DNA of 64,000 nucleotides, from assembly GCF_025698545.1 (NCBI RefSeq), contig NC_068569.1, positions 2,790,001 through 2,854,000 on the forward strand, in the 5' to 3' direction. Under the pieces are notes generated by a model, which made no database searches, had not been told where the DNA came from, and was given only the letters and a program-made list of their open reading frames with translations. The translations under genes and the position numbers were made by a program. Below, piece by piece: positions 1-12,209 of this stretch. Each line of letters begins with the position of its first letter. Position 1 is the stretch's first letter. Source of the stretch: Gossypium raimondii. Its lineage: Eukaryota; Streptophyta; Magnoliopsida; Malvales; Malvaceae.

Positions 1-2459
1 CATGAGTATGTATCGGGTATTATAAATATAATATTTTGAGGATATATTGTGAAGAATTATAAAAGCATGTTAATAATTTAAAAGTTTTAATTTAGATGAA
101 ATTTTATAACTCGTTTCAATACATTTACAAGTGTATGTGTTCTGGTAATGCCTCGTACCCTATTTCAGTGTCGAATACGGGTAAAGGGTGTTACAATATT
201 ATTTCATTTCATACTTATAATCCATATTAGACATCATTTTACAACCAAAGTTACAAGACTTAAGTACATAATTTATATAATACCTAAGTACATGCCACTT
301 TTACAAAAAATAAAAAAGAAGAAGATTACATCACTAAATTGTCTCTGAAGTCGGGATTGATCTGGATGCTGAACTGGACCTTTGATTTCTACTGACCTAC
401 GCACGGAAACAACCGTCCGCTGAGTATTTTATACTCAATGGTATTACCATAATTCAAACTATATAACTTTAATGAATTATAAATATTAATCATATAATAT
501 TAAACATGTAAAATTTATAACTTATAAGAACTAATTTACATTCAATTTCATATTTCATATAATAATTCATCAACAATGTCATATATTAATAACTTGAATT
601 TGATCAATTCATGAACCTTAGGTTCATGCTTTCAAATCTCACAATTCGACTAACAATTTCTTTCTTATGCTTTCAGTCGTACGATCAATCAAATTTATTC
701 AATTCTCACATTTCGATTATTCACCCTTTTAACAAACCCGAACCTTGACGGATACACGGATTCCAACCAAACACACCAATACGACACATTTGTGCCTAAA
801 ACGGTACTCAGTACCTGATCAACATATCAAAAGCAGTATACAACACATAAAGTGCCTGAAACGGCACACGTGGTGGCTAATACAACACATATAGTGCCTG
901 ATCGGCAAGCCGATAAATTCTCGTACTCTTCTAGTCCTATGGCATATGCCAACTATATCCGACTAAGCCCGATTAGTTAATAGGGTATTCAAATCACTTT
1001 CTCAATTTCAATTTCACTTTCAATGTATAATTCAATTCGATACAATTTTCCACTTTCCAACAATATACTATCAAATATTCATACAGAATCATAATTCATC
1101 TCAATTTCATTCATTTCAATATTCATACCTACCTTAAAATTTTACTTACCATACACATAAATTTAAATATAACATTTAAAAAATAGTAGTTTGAATTATA
1201 GTAATACAAACCGTGAATTTCCCATTTTAGTCCTCAATAGTCTTCTCCTTTCCTTTGTGTGCCGATGCTTGGGGTTCTTTGTTAGCTATGAAAATAATAA
1301 TTAATTGAATTTCTTTTCAATTTATACCCTAATCCAAATTTAATCCTAATTAACTCATTTACTTTTCTAACTCAATTCACACTTCATTTCTACTTAATAT
1401 CTTGCCATATTCAACTTAACTATTCAATATTCATATTAAAACCTAATTTTAAACTTCTTTCAATTTAATCCCTACTATGTAAAACTTATAACCCAGTTTA
1501 CAATTTTAATCCTTTAATCAATTCTAACTTGAAATTCATTCAATTAAACCCTAACTCATTATTTTGTTCAACATGAACTATGTTCAAAACCTAAGAACTT
1601 TCAAAACTTCAACTTAATTTCAATAAAACTTTGTTCTAAAGCTTCTAAAACATCAAAATTAAGAGAAAATGACTTAATTAACTTACCTTTTAAAGCTTTA
1701 AAACCTTAAACCCTAGTTTTTCCCTTTCTTTTCTTTTTTTTCTTTCCTTCCTCCCTGTTTCGAAAGCTTCTGTTTCTTTTGTTATTTTACTTTATTATAT
1801 ATATATATATATTAGTTAATAATATTAATAATAATACATTATAATAATATTTAATCCATAAATATCTTTTACTTAAATTTTAAGTAAATAAATAATTATA
1901 ATACAAGTGTATATATATTATTACACTTTACCATCTTATCACCATACACTTGTCTTAATTTATTTTATTTCATAATATAATAATATTAATAATAATATTT
2001 AAATAGAAAACCATAATAATAATTAATAATTATAATTATAATAATAAATTAATAACAAAATCTCAAGATTTAATACTCATTAACCGCCTCATTCTAAGTA
2101 ATCAGTCTAATTGCTTATTTAGAGCCTTAAGTTTTTCTTTAATCTATAATTAAACTTTTTCCCTTTATTCAATTTAATCCTTTTCACAATTACTCTTAAT
2201 TAAGCTAAATTCACCTAATTAAAACTTAATTAAGCTCACTACTAGACTCATAAATATTTCTAATAATTATTTACGAATCCATTTCATTAAGACGGAGGCC
2301 CGAAAATGTACTTTTCCGAAGCCCGTGAATTTTGGGTCATTACAACTTCTCTAATTCTAATATAAAATTTCCCTTTTTGTCAATTTATTTCCTATTTTAC
2401 TATATCAAGGACAATATCTCACTTTCTTATAGTACTGTAGCAATTTTCGGAGTGTTACA
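1..2459 (-). mobile_element. LTR-retrotransposon fossils (probably Gypsy), nested
   Basis: This AT-rich stretch has no credible coding frame. On the minus strand three LTR-like starts are visible: TGTAACACT at 2459, TGTAATGACC at 2344 and TGTAACACCC at 195. The phrases around them (a GC-rich block near 2290-2335 and a 'gtgcctgaaacggcac' type block near 840-980) match cotton Gypsy LTRs as I remember them. The simplest reading is LTR pieces inserted into one another and cut by the window edge. No internal gag or pol coding was recognised, so the copies look broken and old. Family and inner borders are inferred. Confidence 0.5.
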
Positions 2460-3735
2460 TCACGATTTTAAAATTCTAATCCTAATCAATCGGTAGTCAT
2501 TAAATTCATTAAGTTTTGCTATTTCTAAAATCTAATGTGATAAACATATAATCATATGTAATGTAATGTAAACTTTATATTTTCACAAATTACTCAAAAA
2601 GCCAGTGAATTAATTTAATGGTTGTTTGATTGTGGTAATACCGAATTTTGAAATTCGAAAAATATAGAGAATTGACTAATAACATAATTTAACCAAACAA
2701 ATTTAATTGCTATTGTTTGGGTCAAAATTTGAAAAGTATAGGGACTAAAGTTAATCAAATTAAAGTAGATGAATTAAACCAACAATTTATCCATAGTACA
2801 GGGACTAATGGTATAATTTAACCCTCATTCAAAGGTGTGAAACTGGTCCGGACCTAATAACATCCCCACGAGCTTCCATTAAATTTCCAGTCCATGTCAA
2901 ATTGTAAAAAACAGTACGAACATATTGTAGTTTTGTAAATGAACATGATCAATGGCACGATTTCAGACCGACGTAGCAGATTTGTGCAAGGAAACTAGAT
3001 TTTTCCGGGAAATTGAAACTATATCATTTGCATGTGGAAGAGAGAAGGGTATGACTATAACTACTACGTACGTACTAAATAACAATTATATTCAAAAAAA
3101 AATTGTTGTGCTTCGATTAATTTATTACATAAAATGCAGAAATTCAAGAACAGAATTTGGAAATTGGGGTTTGGTATTGATTGGCAAAACCTTAATTACT
3201 ATAATAATTGAGGTTCTCAGGTCTCTGTTCAAACATATGTGTAATAATAAATAAGTCTTTATTTGACTCTTCAAAAGAGAAAAAGAAGTTTGTTTTTTGA
3301 ATGGAAAAAGAGGTTATTTAATTAGGAAGATAGGGTTTAACATCTCATAAAGAAAAGGTTCTATTTGTCCCATTCAGGTGGTCACTAAAGATCAATGCTT
3401 TTTTTCTTGAGTTATGTAGATATGTTAAAAAGGGTGGTTTTAAGAGATTAAATTGTAATTTTTATGATAGTAAATAAAGCTATATAAATTAAATGAAAGT
3501 ATGAACAAAATAGAAATGTAGAGTATGATTTGAAGATGCCAAGAAATTTAAAGTTGTATCAGTTACTTAAAACAATGAAATCAGTTGGCGAAAGTTCCCT
3601 TCTCCAACGGACCAATTTCGCATTAACAAGTGCAATAATATTTTATTAAGCAAGGAAATATTGGTCTTCCCTTCCCTTTCCCGTCTATTCCAAAACTCTT
3701 ACTTCAATTCACGTGCCTTTGACAATGACCTCTCT
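2460..3735. other. Intergenic, no gene supported
   Basis: AT-rich spacer between the LTR fossils and the FMO gene. It holds phrases of the 'agggactaaagttaatcaaat' kind that occur in dispersed cotton repeats. A 100-codon open frame at 2952-3254 has no recognisable domain and a low-complexity composition, so I do not call it a gene. The last few hundred bases should contain the FMO promoter. Confidence 0.5.
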
Positions 3736-3750
3736 TCGTTTCATGCAGGC

Positions 3751-3760
3751 TATAAATTAA
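3751..3760 (+). promoter_or_regulatory. TATA box of the FMO1-like gene
   Basis: TATAAATTAA lies just upstream of the first in-frame ATG (3762). A plant TATA box sits about 30 bases before the transcription start, which would place the start near 3780. That is downstream of the ATG at 3762, so the site favours the ATG at 3837 as the true start codon. Confidence 0.65.
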
Positions 3761-3836
3761 CATGCAAATTCTCACCTTTCTTTACCCACAAGCCGTTCCC
3801 TTGATTTCTATCAAAGATTTTCTCCCAAAAGCTTCT

Positions 3837-6586
3837 ATGGCTGAGAATCACTATGAAAACCCTCCTCTTACCATCTCCAGGATTGGTATCATTGGAGCTG
3901 GTGTTAGCGGCATCGCAGCTGCTAAACAGCTATATCACCATAACCCTGTTGTTTTCGAGGCCTCGGATTCAATAGGTGGGGTGTGGAGAACCTGTGCTTA
4001 TAATTCCACTAAGCTGCAATCGGCTCGTAAGGATTACGAGTTTTCGGATTTCCCGTGGCCTAACAGAGACGATCCCAGTTTTCCTACTCATGTTGAGGTA
4101 GTTGATTACTTGGAATCATATGCTAAGCACTTTGATGTGTTGAAGTTCGTCAAGTTCAATTCAAAGGTGATGGAGCTACGTTTTGTTGGGCAACAAGGAA
4201 CAACCCAGCTTGGCGGAAATGGTGGGGCGTATGGGAGTCCATTACCAGGCCACCCTGTTTGGCAGATTGCAGTGCAAACTAATGGTTCACAAAACCTACA
4301 GGTTTGTTGCTTATATAATATCTTATATCATCTATGCTTTACGTAATTCATTAGCTAATACAACCAGCTAAAAAGGGTTTATTTTTGTTATCTTCTTGGC
4401 CCTTAATTACTTTCAGTGGTATGCCTTTGAGTTTGTGGTTGTTTGCATTGGAAAATATGGGGATATACCCAAAATTCCAAGTTTCCCACACAGCAAAGGT
4501 CCTGAGATATTCCAAGGCGAGGTCCTTCATTCCATTGATTACTGCAAACTGGACAAGGATGCAGCTTCTCAACTGCTGAAAGGAAAAAAAGTTGCAGTCA
4601 TTGGCTACAAAAAATCAGCCATTGATCTAGCTGTAGAATGTGCAGAAGCAAACCAAGGTGATTAATTCTCTCTATTATATTTGATGCTTAATATACTAAT
4701 CGCACCAAATTAAAATTATAGAAAAGTAATTTACAGTTTCAAATATTCTTTAAGCATATGGTGCATTTCTTCACCTAGATAGTCACTATAACCAAGTCAT
4801 ATGATGAACTACTTATTTAATTTGTTAGAGACCCCAAAAAGAACCCTTATTTGTTCATTTTATTTAATACCCATAATTATTTTTGGCAAGAGTGATGATT
4901 TTTTTTATATCTGTAAATCTTTATACATGTGAATCTCTCTCTCTATATATATATATATGTATAAATAGGTTTATGCATGAGGCATGCTCTTATTCTTAGT
5001 GGGAAATGATTTGCCGACAGAATGGTATTTGCGGTTGTTGTATCTGATAAATTTAGGGTTTGAGAAGAAAGATAAAAAGGTGTAGAATTTGCAGTAGTGT
5101 GATACATGGGGTTGGTAGGGAGGGAACATGATTTTCCCACGTTAGGAAGGTCGATTTTTGCATGGATTTGTGTGTTTGGGTTAAAACTGAAAGGTCAAAA
5201 CACACTACCAACCAAAAGCATCCCATCACGTAGGGTTGGACTTTTAGGCTTTTCCACTTTTTTGACTAATTACTTTTTCAACGTTTCTGAATCATATACC
5301 ATTAGAATTCCAACATGGGGAATTTTAGACTTGTTCAAGTTATTATTTCATTCTGCCAAATATGTAAATCGAAAACAAAATAAAATAAAAACATGTTTTC
5401 AAAATACTCTGAACCCCACAAAATTAAATTGGAAAAAGCTAGGGTAAAATTAATAGAAACAAATCCTTTGATTTTATATAATTAACTACGGTGTTAACTT
5501 TTACTCCAAATGATGATTTAAAGGGCCCGAAGGGCAGCCATGTACCATGGTAGTAAGGACACTTCACTGGACTGTTCCACATTATTCAGTGTGGGGTTTG
5601 CCCTTCTTCTTGTTCTACTCTACAAGAGCTTCTCAGCTCCTCCATGAAAAACCCAACCAAAGCTTTCTCAGGACCATGCTTTGCTACCTTTTATCTCCCC
5701 TGGTGAGTCAACCTTTCTTAACTTAAAAACCCTTAAAAAGACAATACATTATGTATATATATATAAATCTATAAGCTGATATAATATGGTGTTTTGTTGG
5801 CAGAGGCGAGGGGTTTCGAAATTCATCGAGTCTTACTTGCTCTGGAAACTTCCATTACTGAAATATAGTTTGAAACCAGACCACCCATTTGAAGAAGATT
5901 ATGCATCTTGTCAGATGGCCATCATGCCAGAAAATTTCTTCACCGAGGCTGATAAAGGAAACATTGTTTTCAAAAGATCATCCAACTGGTGGTTCTGGAA
6001 AGAGGGAATTGAGTTTGATGACAATACTAAAATGAAGGCCGATGTTGTGATCCTTGCAACTGGTTATGATGGAAAGAAGAAACTCAAAACTATCTTACCA
6101 GACCCTTTCCGTAGTTTAATCGAATATCATCCTTCAGGAATCATGCCCTTGTATAGGTATAAACATAATATTAAAAGTGCTTAGTTTGAGGGTTTTGTGT
6201 GAGATTTTTGGGACTAATGAATGTTTAATTCCTGTTCTGACAGAGGTACAATCCATCCACTGATACCCAACATGGCTTTTGTGGGTTATATTGAAAGTGT
6301 CGCAAACCTTCACACATCAGAGCTGCGTAGCATGTGGCTTGCTCGATACGTGGACGAGAAGTTTAAGCTCCCGAGTGCTGAAAACATGCTGGAACAGATA
6401 TATAAGGAGATGGAGGTGTCGAGGAGGATAACCAGGTTTTACAAGAGGCACTGCATTTCCACGTTTAGCATCAACCACGGGGATGAAATCTGTGAAGAAA
6501 TGGGGTGGAATTCTTGGAGGAAAAGAAGCTGGTTCGCAGAAGCTTTTAGCCCGTATGGCAGTCAGGATTATCGCCTCAAAAACTAA
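3837..6586 (+). CDS. FMO1: Flavin-containing monooxygenase, FMO1 type (526 aa, 5 exons)
   Basis: Exons: 3837-4301, 4417-4657, 5524-5702, 5804-6156, 6244-6586. All junctions are GT-AG and keep frame. The 526 aa product has the FAD site GAGVSG (residues 20-25), the FMO signature FQGEVLHSIDY (187-197), an NADPH-binding segment GYKKSA (218-223, with lysine where many FMOs have glycine, as I remember for Arabidopsis FMO1) and ATGYD near 380. It resembles Arabidopsis FMO1 along its whole length by recall. FMO1 N-hydroxylates pipecolic acid to give N-hydroxypipecolic acid, the signal for systemic acquired resistance. I chose ATG 3837 over 3762 because of the TATA box at 3751 and because FMO1 proteins start just before the FAD site. 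The gene looks intact. It is convergent with the ferredoxin gene, whose stop lies only 520 bases away. Confidence 0.93.
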
Positions 6587-7105
6587 AAATTCATCATAAC
6601 ACTCATTCTTTTTTAAATTTGCATCTCAAAAAATAAGTGTAGAAAAAGTAGAAGTAATCATCAATTCATCGTAAAGTGTCATTCAATTTCAATGTCCTGT
6701 GTTTTTTATATAATTTGTAAGTGGGAAAAAAAGGAATAAGTGAAAGAAATATGTTCTTAACATGCAGAGGAGACTCAAACCTGTTGCAATATATTATGTA
6801 TACGTGTATATATTTATATATTAAGTCCAAAAGTCAATCATAAGGCAACCAGCCAGAACAAACGTTTAAGAGAAAAGTTCAAAAAGGTGCAGAAATAAAT
6901 GAGGTCATAGGAACTATGATATCATTTGATGTATAAAATCAATGTCACAGGGATTATTAGGAATTTAATAAGATAAAATTAATGCCAAAACAATGACTTT
7001 CAGTATGGTATAGACGCTTGCTCATCCAATATGATAGGGAAGCTACAAAACTGGACGACCGGATTCTCTACGCTCATTTAAACAGGGTTAGGCGTTGTAT
7101 ATTGT

Positions 7106-9624
7106 CTAATGTGGTTTTGCAACATACCCATCAACTGCGAAGTTTCGAGTGGCAGCAGGGATTGCTAAACGAATTCCATCAAGTTCAGGCCTTGCAATTA
7201 TTTGGCATCCCAGTCGAGACCTGGCAGTTAATCCATTTAGATCAAATTAAAAAGAAAAAAAAAACCTTAGTCTGTCCATGACAGACGAACTCACGTTTCT
7301 GTAAGCCCAAAGGCTAGGTCCAACATGTCATTCTCCTCATCACTTGGCTCTTCTAATTTATTATAGTGCTCCATATCCTAGCAAAAGAGGTCAATATTAA
7401 TTACCCATGAATCAATCAACAGCATGTTTGGTAACACATTGTCCTTAGCATACCATCACTATGACGTGGCATGTTGAACAGGCAAGTGAACCCTCACATG
7501 CTCCTGCAATATAACATACAAGCAGACATTAATTTTAGAAGAAAAGGAATAAGGACGTGTTAATTTGTATAATAAAAGAATAAGGAGATTTTAAAATCAC
7601 ATTATGTTCTTCACGTGAACAAAATATGCTTCAAGACAAACATCATTTTAAAAGGAATTCAGTAAAAGAATTACTCCAAGGAATGCTACAAAAGTAATGG
7701 ATTAACAATATATCATAAGCCTTGCCTTCGAGCTCTATATCATTTTGATGAGCTGCTTCTAGCATAGACGTTCCAATAGGCACTCGAATGGGGATTTCTT
7801 CTCCATCCTTTGAAACAAATGTGACAGATATCCTGACAAATCATATAATCCAATGTGAATAAAAAATGAAAAAAAAAATCAGTTTCAGATTAAATGCATG
7901 TAGAACCATTTAAGTGTTTAAAGAACAATGTTGAGGGGCTCTCCAACTCCATGCTTTCGTTGTCAGTGAATGAATTGCGATCTGAATCTCTCACCAACTC
8001 AAAGTTTAAGATACTGATTGCACAGAGATAGACAATAGACCAGAAAAAACAGCAACAAAATCTACAACCGATTAAAGACATATGCATGCTTAGACAAAAG
8101 CCCATCCATTGAGGGGTTCCGGTTCTCTGGATGCCACCCTACCCCCTATCAGCTGAGGCATTAATCCACCACCAAGGTTCAAGTTTGCTTTGAAGTATGT
8201 TTAAAAATGTCTAAATATTATCAAGTCTAGACAAGCAAATGCTTTTCCTAAGTAGTATCAGCATAGAATTAACTTAAACTGGATTGAAGTTACATAATCA
8301 TCTCTCCAAGAAGTAGTAAATCAAAATAGGTTTGCTTGGCTATTCTTATATTTGCATGTGTGTATATATAAGAGAGTTGAAGATTTATACAATCTAAAAA
8401 TAATTCATCAATGTAATAAGATTTGCATTGAAAATGATTCACAACTTCATCCAACAGTCATAAGCACCATGCCAATACAGTTTTATATAAAGAACTTACG
8501 TTTCTTTCTGTTCATCCCCTCCCCCAGAAGTATTGTTGGAACCCAAGGTAGAAAAATAATGATGCTTTTGAAATATGGCACCCTGGAAGAAGGCTCTAGT
8601 TTCTGATAGTAATTCAACCTGTCCAAAAACATTGAAGAAAAGAGAAAAAGATCAAGGGAAAAGTTCACTAATAATTCGCTGAAAATGAAATCCTCCTTTT
8701 ACAGATAAATAGCTAAAAATGAAATCCGTTTCTCATCCAATTCTGTAAATTGCTATACGGACTATTTGTCTATCAGTCTTCAATTTTTATACCAATACCA
8801 ACCACAGATATATTCCGGCAAGTATTATCACCTCCAACTTATTACTACCTGGATTTATTCTGTAGATATGAGAAGGGAACATTCTTTTCGGATAGCTAAT
8901 CTAAAAACATAATCATTCGTAGACATGAACAACAAATACATCTTCAAGACTGTCTACAGAAGAATCGGCTTAATTAGAACATGGCATAATCATGTCATTA
9001 GCTCATTGCCTAGTGTAATCAACACATTTCCCCTAAATTTAATAGGATTGTCCACTATATAGGGTAACAAGAACATAACTATCTCCACCATTCAAGATAA
9101 CTAACAGGAAGATGCGTTTCATAAGCACTAGACTAAGTTCAACATCGTCAATAACAACGTATATAAGGGTTAACTACAACCCAATGTCTTAGGCTGCTCT
9201 TTCAGTGACTCAAAATATATTAGATATGCATGTCAAACTATATTTTTAACATTTTGAAATATACGAAAATAATACCCACTGACCGGAGATCGCTGGCATT
9301 GTCCGCAATGCCCTTGTCTAAATCTTGTTCTTGACATACACCTATATCCACCTATCAAAAAGACTGAAATTAGGAGTCAAGTATATGAAAAATAATTACA
9401 TAAATCATGCATTGGTATAACCCACAAAACATACCACGCTGATTAAAAAGCAAAATGGTCAGATTAGAAACTACAAGGGTGTATCAAATTTTTCTATATT
9501 AATAATGCCAATTTCCATAAAATTGAACTATAATAAATAAAACCCAAATTGGAAATAGTAGCAAACCTCTCGACAGCTCATTGACAAACCGAAATCCAAC
9601 TCTAGAGAGCCTTGAAGTTAACAT
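7106..9624 (-). CDS. MFDX: Mitochondrial adrenodoxin-like [2Fe-2S] ferredoxin (199 aa, 7 exons)
   Basis: Exons in coding order: 9624-9567, 9351-9284, 8618-8500, 7832-7726, 7503-7454, 7377-7295, 7220-7106. The reading frame closes exactly to 199 aa plus stop. The cluster cysteines are C120, C126, C129 and C167, in the spacing C-x5-C-x2-C-x37-C of adrenodoxin-type ferredoxins. The residues before about 80 are rich in Arg and Ser and poor in acid, as in a mitochondrial presequence. These ferredoxins pass electrons from adrenodoxin reductase to Fe-S cluster assembly and biotin synthesis in the matrix. Intron 4 (7725-7504) begins GC rather than GT. The first in-frame ATG (9624) fits the family start. 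Several exons are very short, so the gene is easy to miss with simple open-frame searches. Confidence 0.92.
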
Positions 9625-9648
9625 AATTTGATGTAGTAAAAGAGCGCC

Positions 9649-9895
9649 CTGTTTAAAGGAGAAAACTAAATATGCTTAGAAACTTAAAAAAAAAAAAAAA
9701 AAAAAACTCAACACCTTTTAACTCGCATATCGCATATCGAAAAGTACTATCTTGTGAAGCGAATTAATCAATAGAGCTTAACTGGGCATTCAGCTAAGAC
9801 GCTGCTTATTCATATAGATATAACTCAAATCTCCAGAAAGCGGAAATAACGACAGAAATTAAGTGAGAAGTGAACTTTAGAAGAAATATATATAC
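9649..9895 (-). other. Leader intron of the ferredoxin gene (predicted)
   Basis: On the minus strand a donor AAAAG|GTATAT lies at 9896/9895 and an acceptor AAACAG at 9651-9649, 24 bases upstream of the ATG codon. A run of 21 A on the plus strand (9686-9706) reads as a polypyrimidine tract before the acceptor. The noncoding first exon would lie between 9896 and about 10150. This is inferred from splice-site sequence only. Confidence 0.5.
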
Positions 9896-10224
9896 CTTTT
9901 TGCAACGAGATGAAAGAGAGGGAATTAAAACCAGGATTGGGTCCAATCAAAGTAGGGTTTAGGCTTCACTAGGAGCGCTTCGACTGGGTTTGAAGCGTTC
10001 CGAGGCAAAGGGCCGCCATCGGAGAGGACGTACCTTTTGAAAAATAAAAATAAAAATAATATGCGCCGCAAAGACAGACGAGTATTTGAGGATGACAGTA
10101 AGGTAGAAAGAAGAGAGATGGAGACCACGCTTGTCGAGAGGCAAAACTAAAACGACGCTGTGATGGAGGGAAGAGAATCTTTACAGTTCACGCTAGAAAA
10201 TAAAAAATGAAAAGAACAACGAAA

Positions 10225-10297
10225 TGGAGATGCGGGGGATCGAACCCCGTGCCTCTCGCATGCAAAGCGAGCGCTCTACCATTTGAGCTACATCCCC
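10225..10297 (-). tRNA. tRNA-Ala (anticodon TGC)
   Basis: The minus strand folds as a full cloverleaf of 73 bases. The acceptor stem GGGGATG pairs with CATCTCC, the D arm reads GTAGCTCAAATGGTAGAGC, the anticodon stem CTCGC/GCGAG carries the loop TTTGCAT with anticodon TGC, and the T arm contains GGTTCGATCCC (B box). The discriminator base is A and no CCA is encoded, as expected for a nuclear gene. A T-rich run just downstream (plus strand 10200-10210) can end RNA polymerase III transcription. Confidence 0.97.
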
Positions 10298-11039
10298 TCG
10301 TTTCTTTTTTCTCAATAATTCCCTAAATCTACTTTTTTTTTCTTTTTAAATTTAGTATAACACCTATTTTATTCATAATTGATGTTGAAGTCATGATTCT
10401 TCTTTAAGATCATTACATCTTACTCCATTTCAACAAATATCCTCTATCTTCAACAGCACATAATTAATAACCCTACAATTACTTCCAATATTAAATGTCA
10501 CAATTTACACTAGTTTAAATATATTGTTCATAAAAACGTATTGTTCATATGGAGTTACAATAAGAAAGGAGGATAAGGAGGAAATCAATGTGGTGCAACG
10601 GAGATCGATTCATCTAAAGAGGTCAAGAGCAGGGACAAAGACAAAAAGATAAACTAATCAAGAAGATAATTGCTAAAAGATAGATCCCTTCTTCATCGTT
10701 CCTCGGGGTATTTATAAGGAAGGTCCTCTTGTCCATTGATGTGACATGGTCGGATAAACATTTAATCCAACTAAATGTGTAAAGGATATTTATGGGCGTA
10801 TATCATGGGACCTTATAAATGCGATGTCATTGTACTTAAATAGACTCCTTATTATATCATGAGGATGTTTACACTAGGAGAGTGTTCGTACTTGAGAGTG
10901 GGTGGTGATTCTCTCTAGGAAGAACGAGCAGTCTTACCCAAAGGTGTTGGGAGCGGGTGGCCTGCCGAGTTGTTACTTTAGATGGAGTCAACACGGAGGT
11001 CAACAATGTGTTTGGCACAGACACGTGCCCAAGTAGCGG
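10298..11039. other. Intergenic, unidentified
   Basis: No coding signal. The part from about 10690 to 11040 is less AT-rich than its surroundings and reads like decayed transposon sequence, but I could not find paired ends or a coding domain, so I leave it unassigned. Confidence 0.4.
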
Positions 11040-11400
11040 AAGGGTATATATTTAAGGTTAAAATATGTCACAAGTCTATATACTTTTCACATATTTGGAA
11101 TTTACTCACTATGCTTTTATTTTTAGGAATCTAGTCCCTTTATTTTTTAGCTTTCATAATTCAGGTATTGTTGTTAACACTGTTTTTTTTTTGTTAAATT
11201 TTTTATGCGACATTTTTAAATAAAAAATACTCATATGGTAGTATTGTAAGAAGCTTGAATTTAAAAAATGATTTTAAGAGTATTAAGAGTTAAACTTAAA
11301 ATTTAAAATTTAAAAGGTAAAACAACTAAATTTCTAAAATAAAAATATAAAGATTAAATTCTATATTTACTTAAGACTAAGGTTATATTTGATAAACTAA
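11040..11400. repeat. Dispersed repeat copy, 'gttaaaatatg...' family
   Basis: The stretch begins with a 'ggttaaaatatgtcacaagtc' type phrase, followed by 'cttttatttttaggaatctagtccc' and 'gttaacactg' like phrases. Degenerate versions of this order recur near 35285 and 39470 in this window, so it is a dispersed repeat. No coding capacity and no clear ends. It may be a non-autonomous transposon or an LTR fragment. Confidence 0.5.
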
Positions 11401-11782
11401 AAATTAAGGATTGAATTTAAGTTATAAATTTTGTTTAGCAAATTATTTTAAATTAAATATTGAACTTAATTAGATTATTTGATAAAAGTAATATAATATT
11501 AAATAAAATAAAAAACAATTGAATTTATTATTTATTATATCTATCTAATTCTGCTCTAAAACTATAACAGATTAAAGATGAGGTGTATCGCAAATTTCGC
11601 TATAATTATGATATCTGGTTTCATTTCAGATAACTCAATTCTATTGTTTATTTTACCAATGACTAAAAACAGCCCATACCTACCTCCGACACAGTCGCGT
11701 AACCCAAAGAAAATTTGGACCAGACAAATCAATGAAACAACGAATTTACTACTAATAATCAAAACTCACTGTAACCAATACA

Positions 11783-11901
11783 TATTTATACTTTTTTGGG
11801 GATCCCTGTTTGATGTTGGAATCATTTCCCATTTCTCTCACTGCACAAACTTTGCTTCACCATTCCAAATTCCCTCCTTCGCAATGGCTTCCCTTCTTTA
11901 G
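11783..11901 (+). promoter_or_regulatory. TATA box and leader uORF of the SAUR gene
   Basis: TATTTATA at 11783-11790 could position transcription near 11815. The leader would then contain a small upstream open frame, ATG at 11884 with stop at 11899-11901 (5 codons, MASLL). A donor-like CAG|GTAAC lies at 11931 and an acceptor-like TTCAG at 12161-12165, so the leader may be spliced before the main ATG at 12210. All of this is inferred from sequence. Confidence 0.4.
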
Positions 11902-12209
11902 GCTCTCTGCTTTTCCTCCCCCTATTTTCAGGTAACAAGCCTGTCTCTTTTTTTTTTTTGTTGGTTTTCTTTTACTCCTTTTTTTATCTAATAAAATCTG
12001 GGTTGGGTTTGAGTTGACAAGGAAGATAAGAATTTATGTGCAAATTAAAGGTTAAATTTGCATGCAGTATCTGATATTAGGGGAATTGTTTTTTTTTTTT
12101 ATATCATAATTTTCACGTCATGAATATGAAAACCCTGCTTTCTTTTTAAAAGGGAATTGATTCAGTTGATCATTGGTTTCTTCTCACAATCACCCTCGAC
12201 GAGTCAACA

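Noticed and set aside
2952-3254. 100-codon frame upstream of FMO1
   Set aside because: No domain and AT-rich low-complexity middle; probably chance.
5106-5447. 113-codon frame inside FMO1 intron 2
   Set aside because: Lies wholly within an intron with good splice sites and has no domain.
7018-7281. Plus-strand 87-codon frame
   Set aside because: It is the antisense shadow of the last ferredoxin exon; the minus strand gives the conserved RLGCQ and ATRNFAVDGY.
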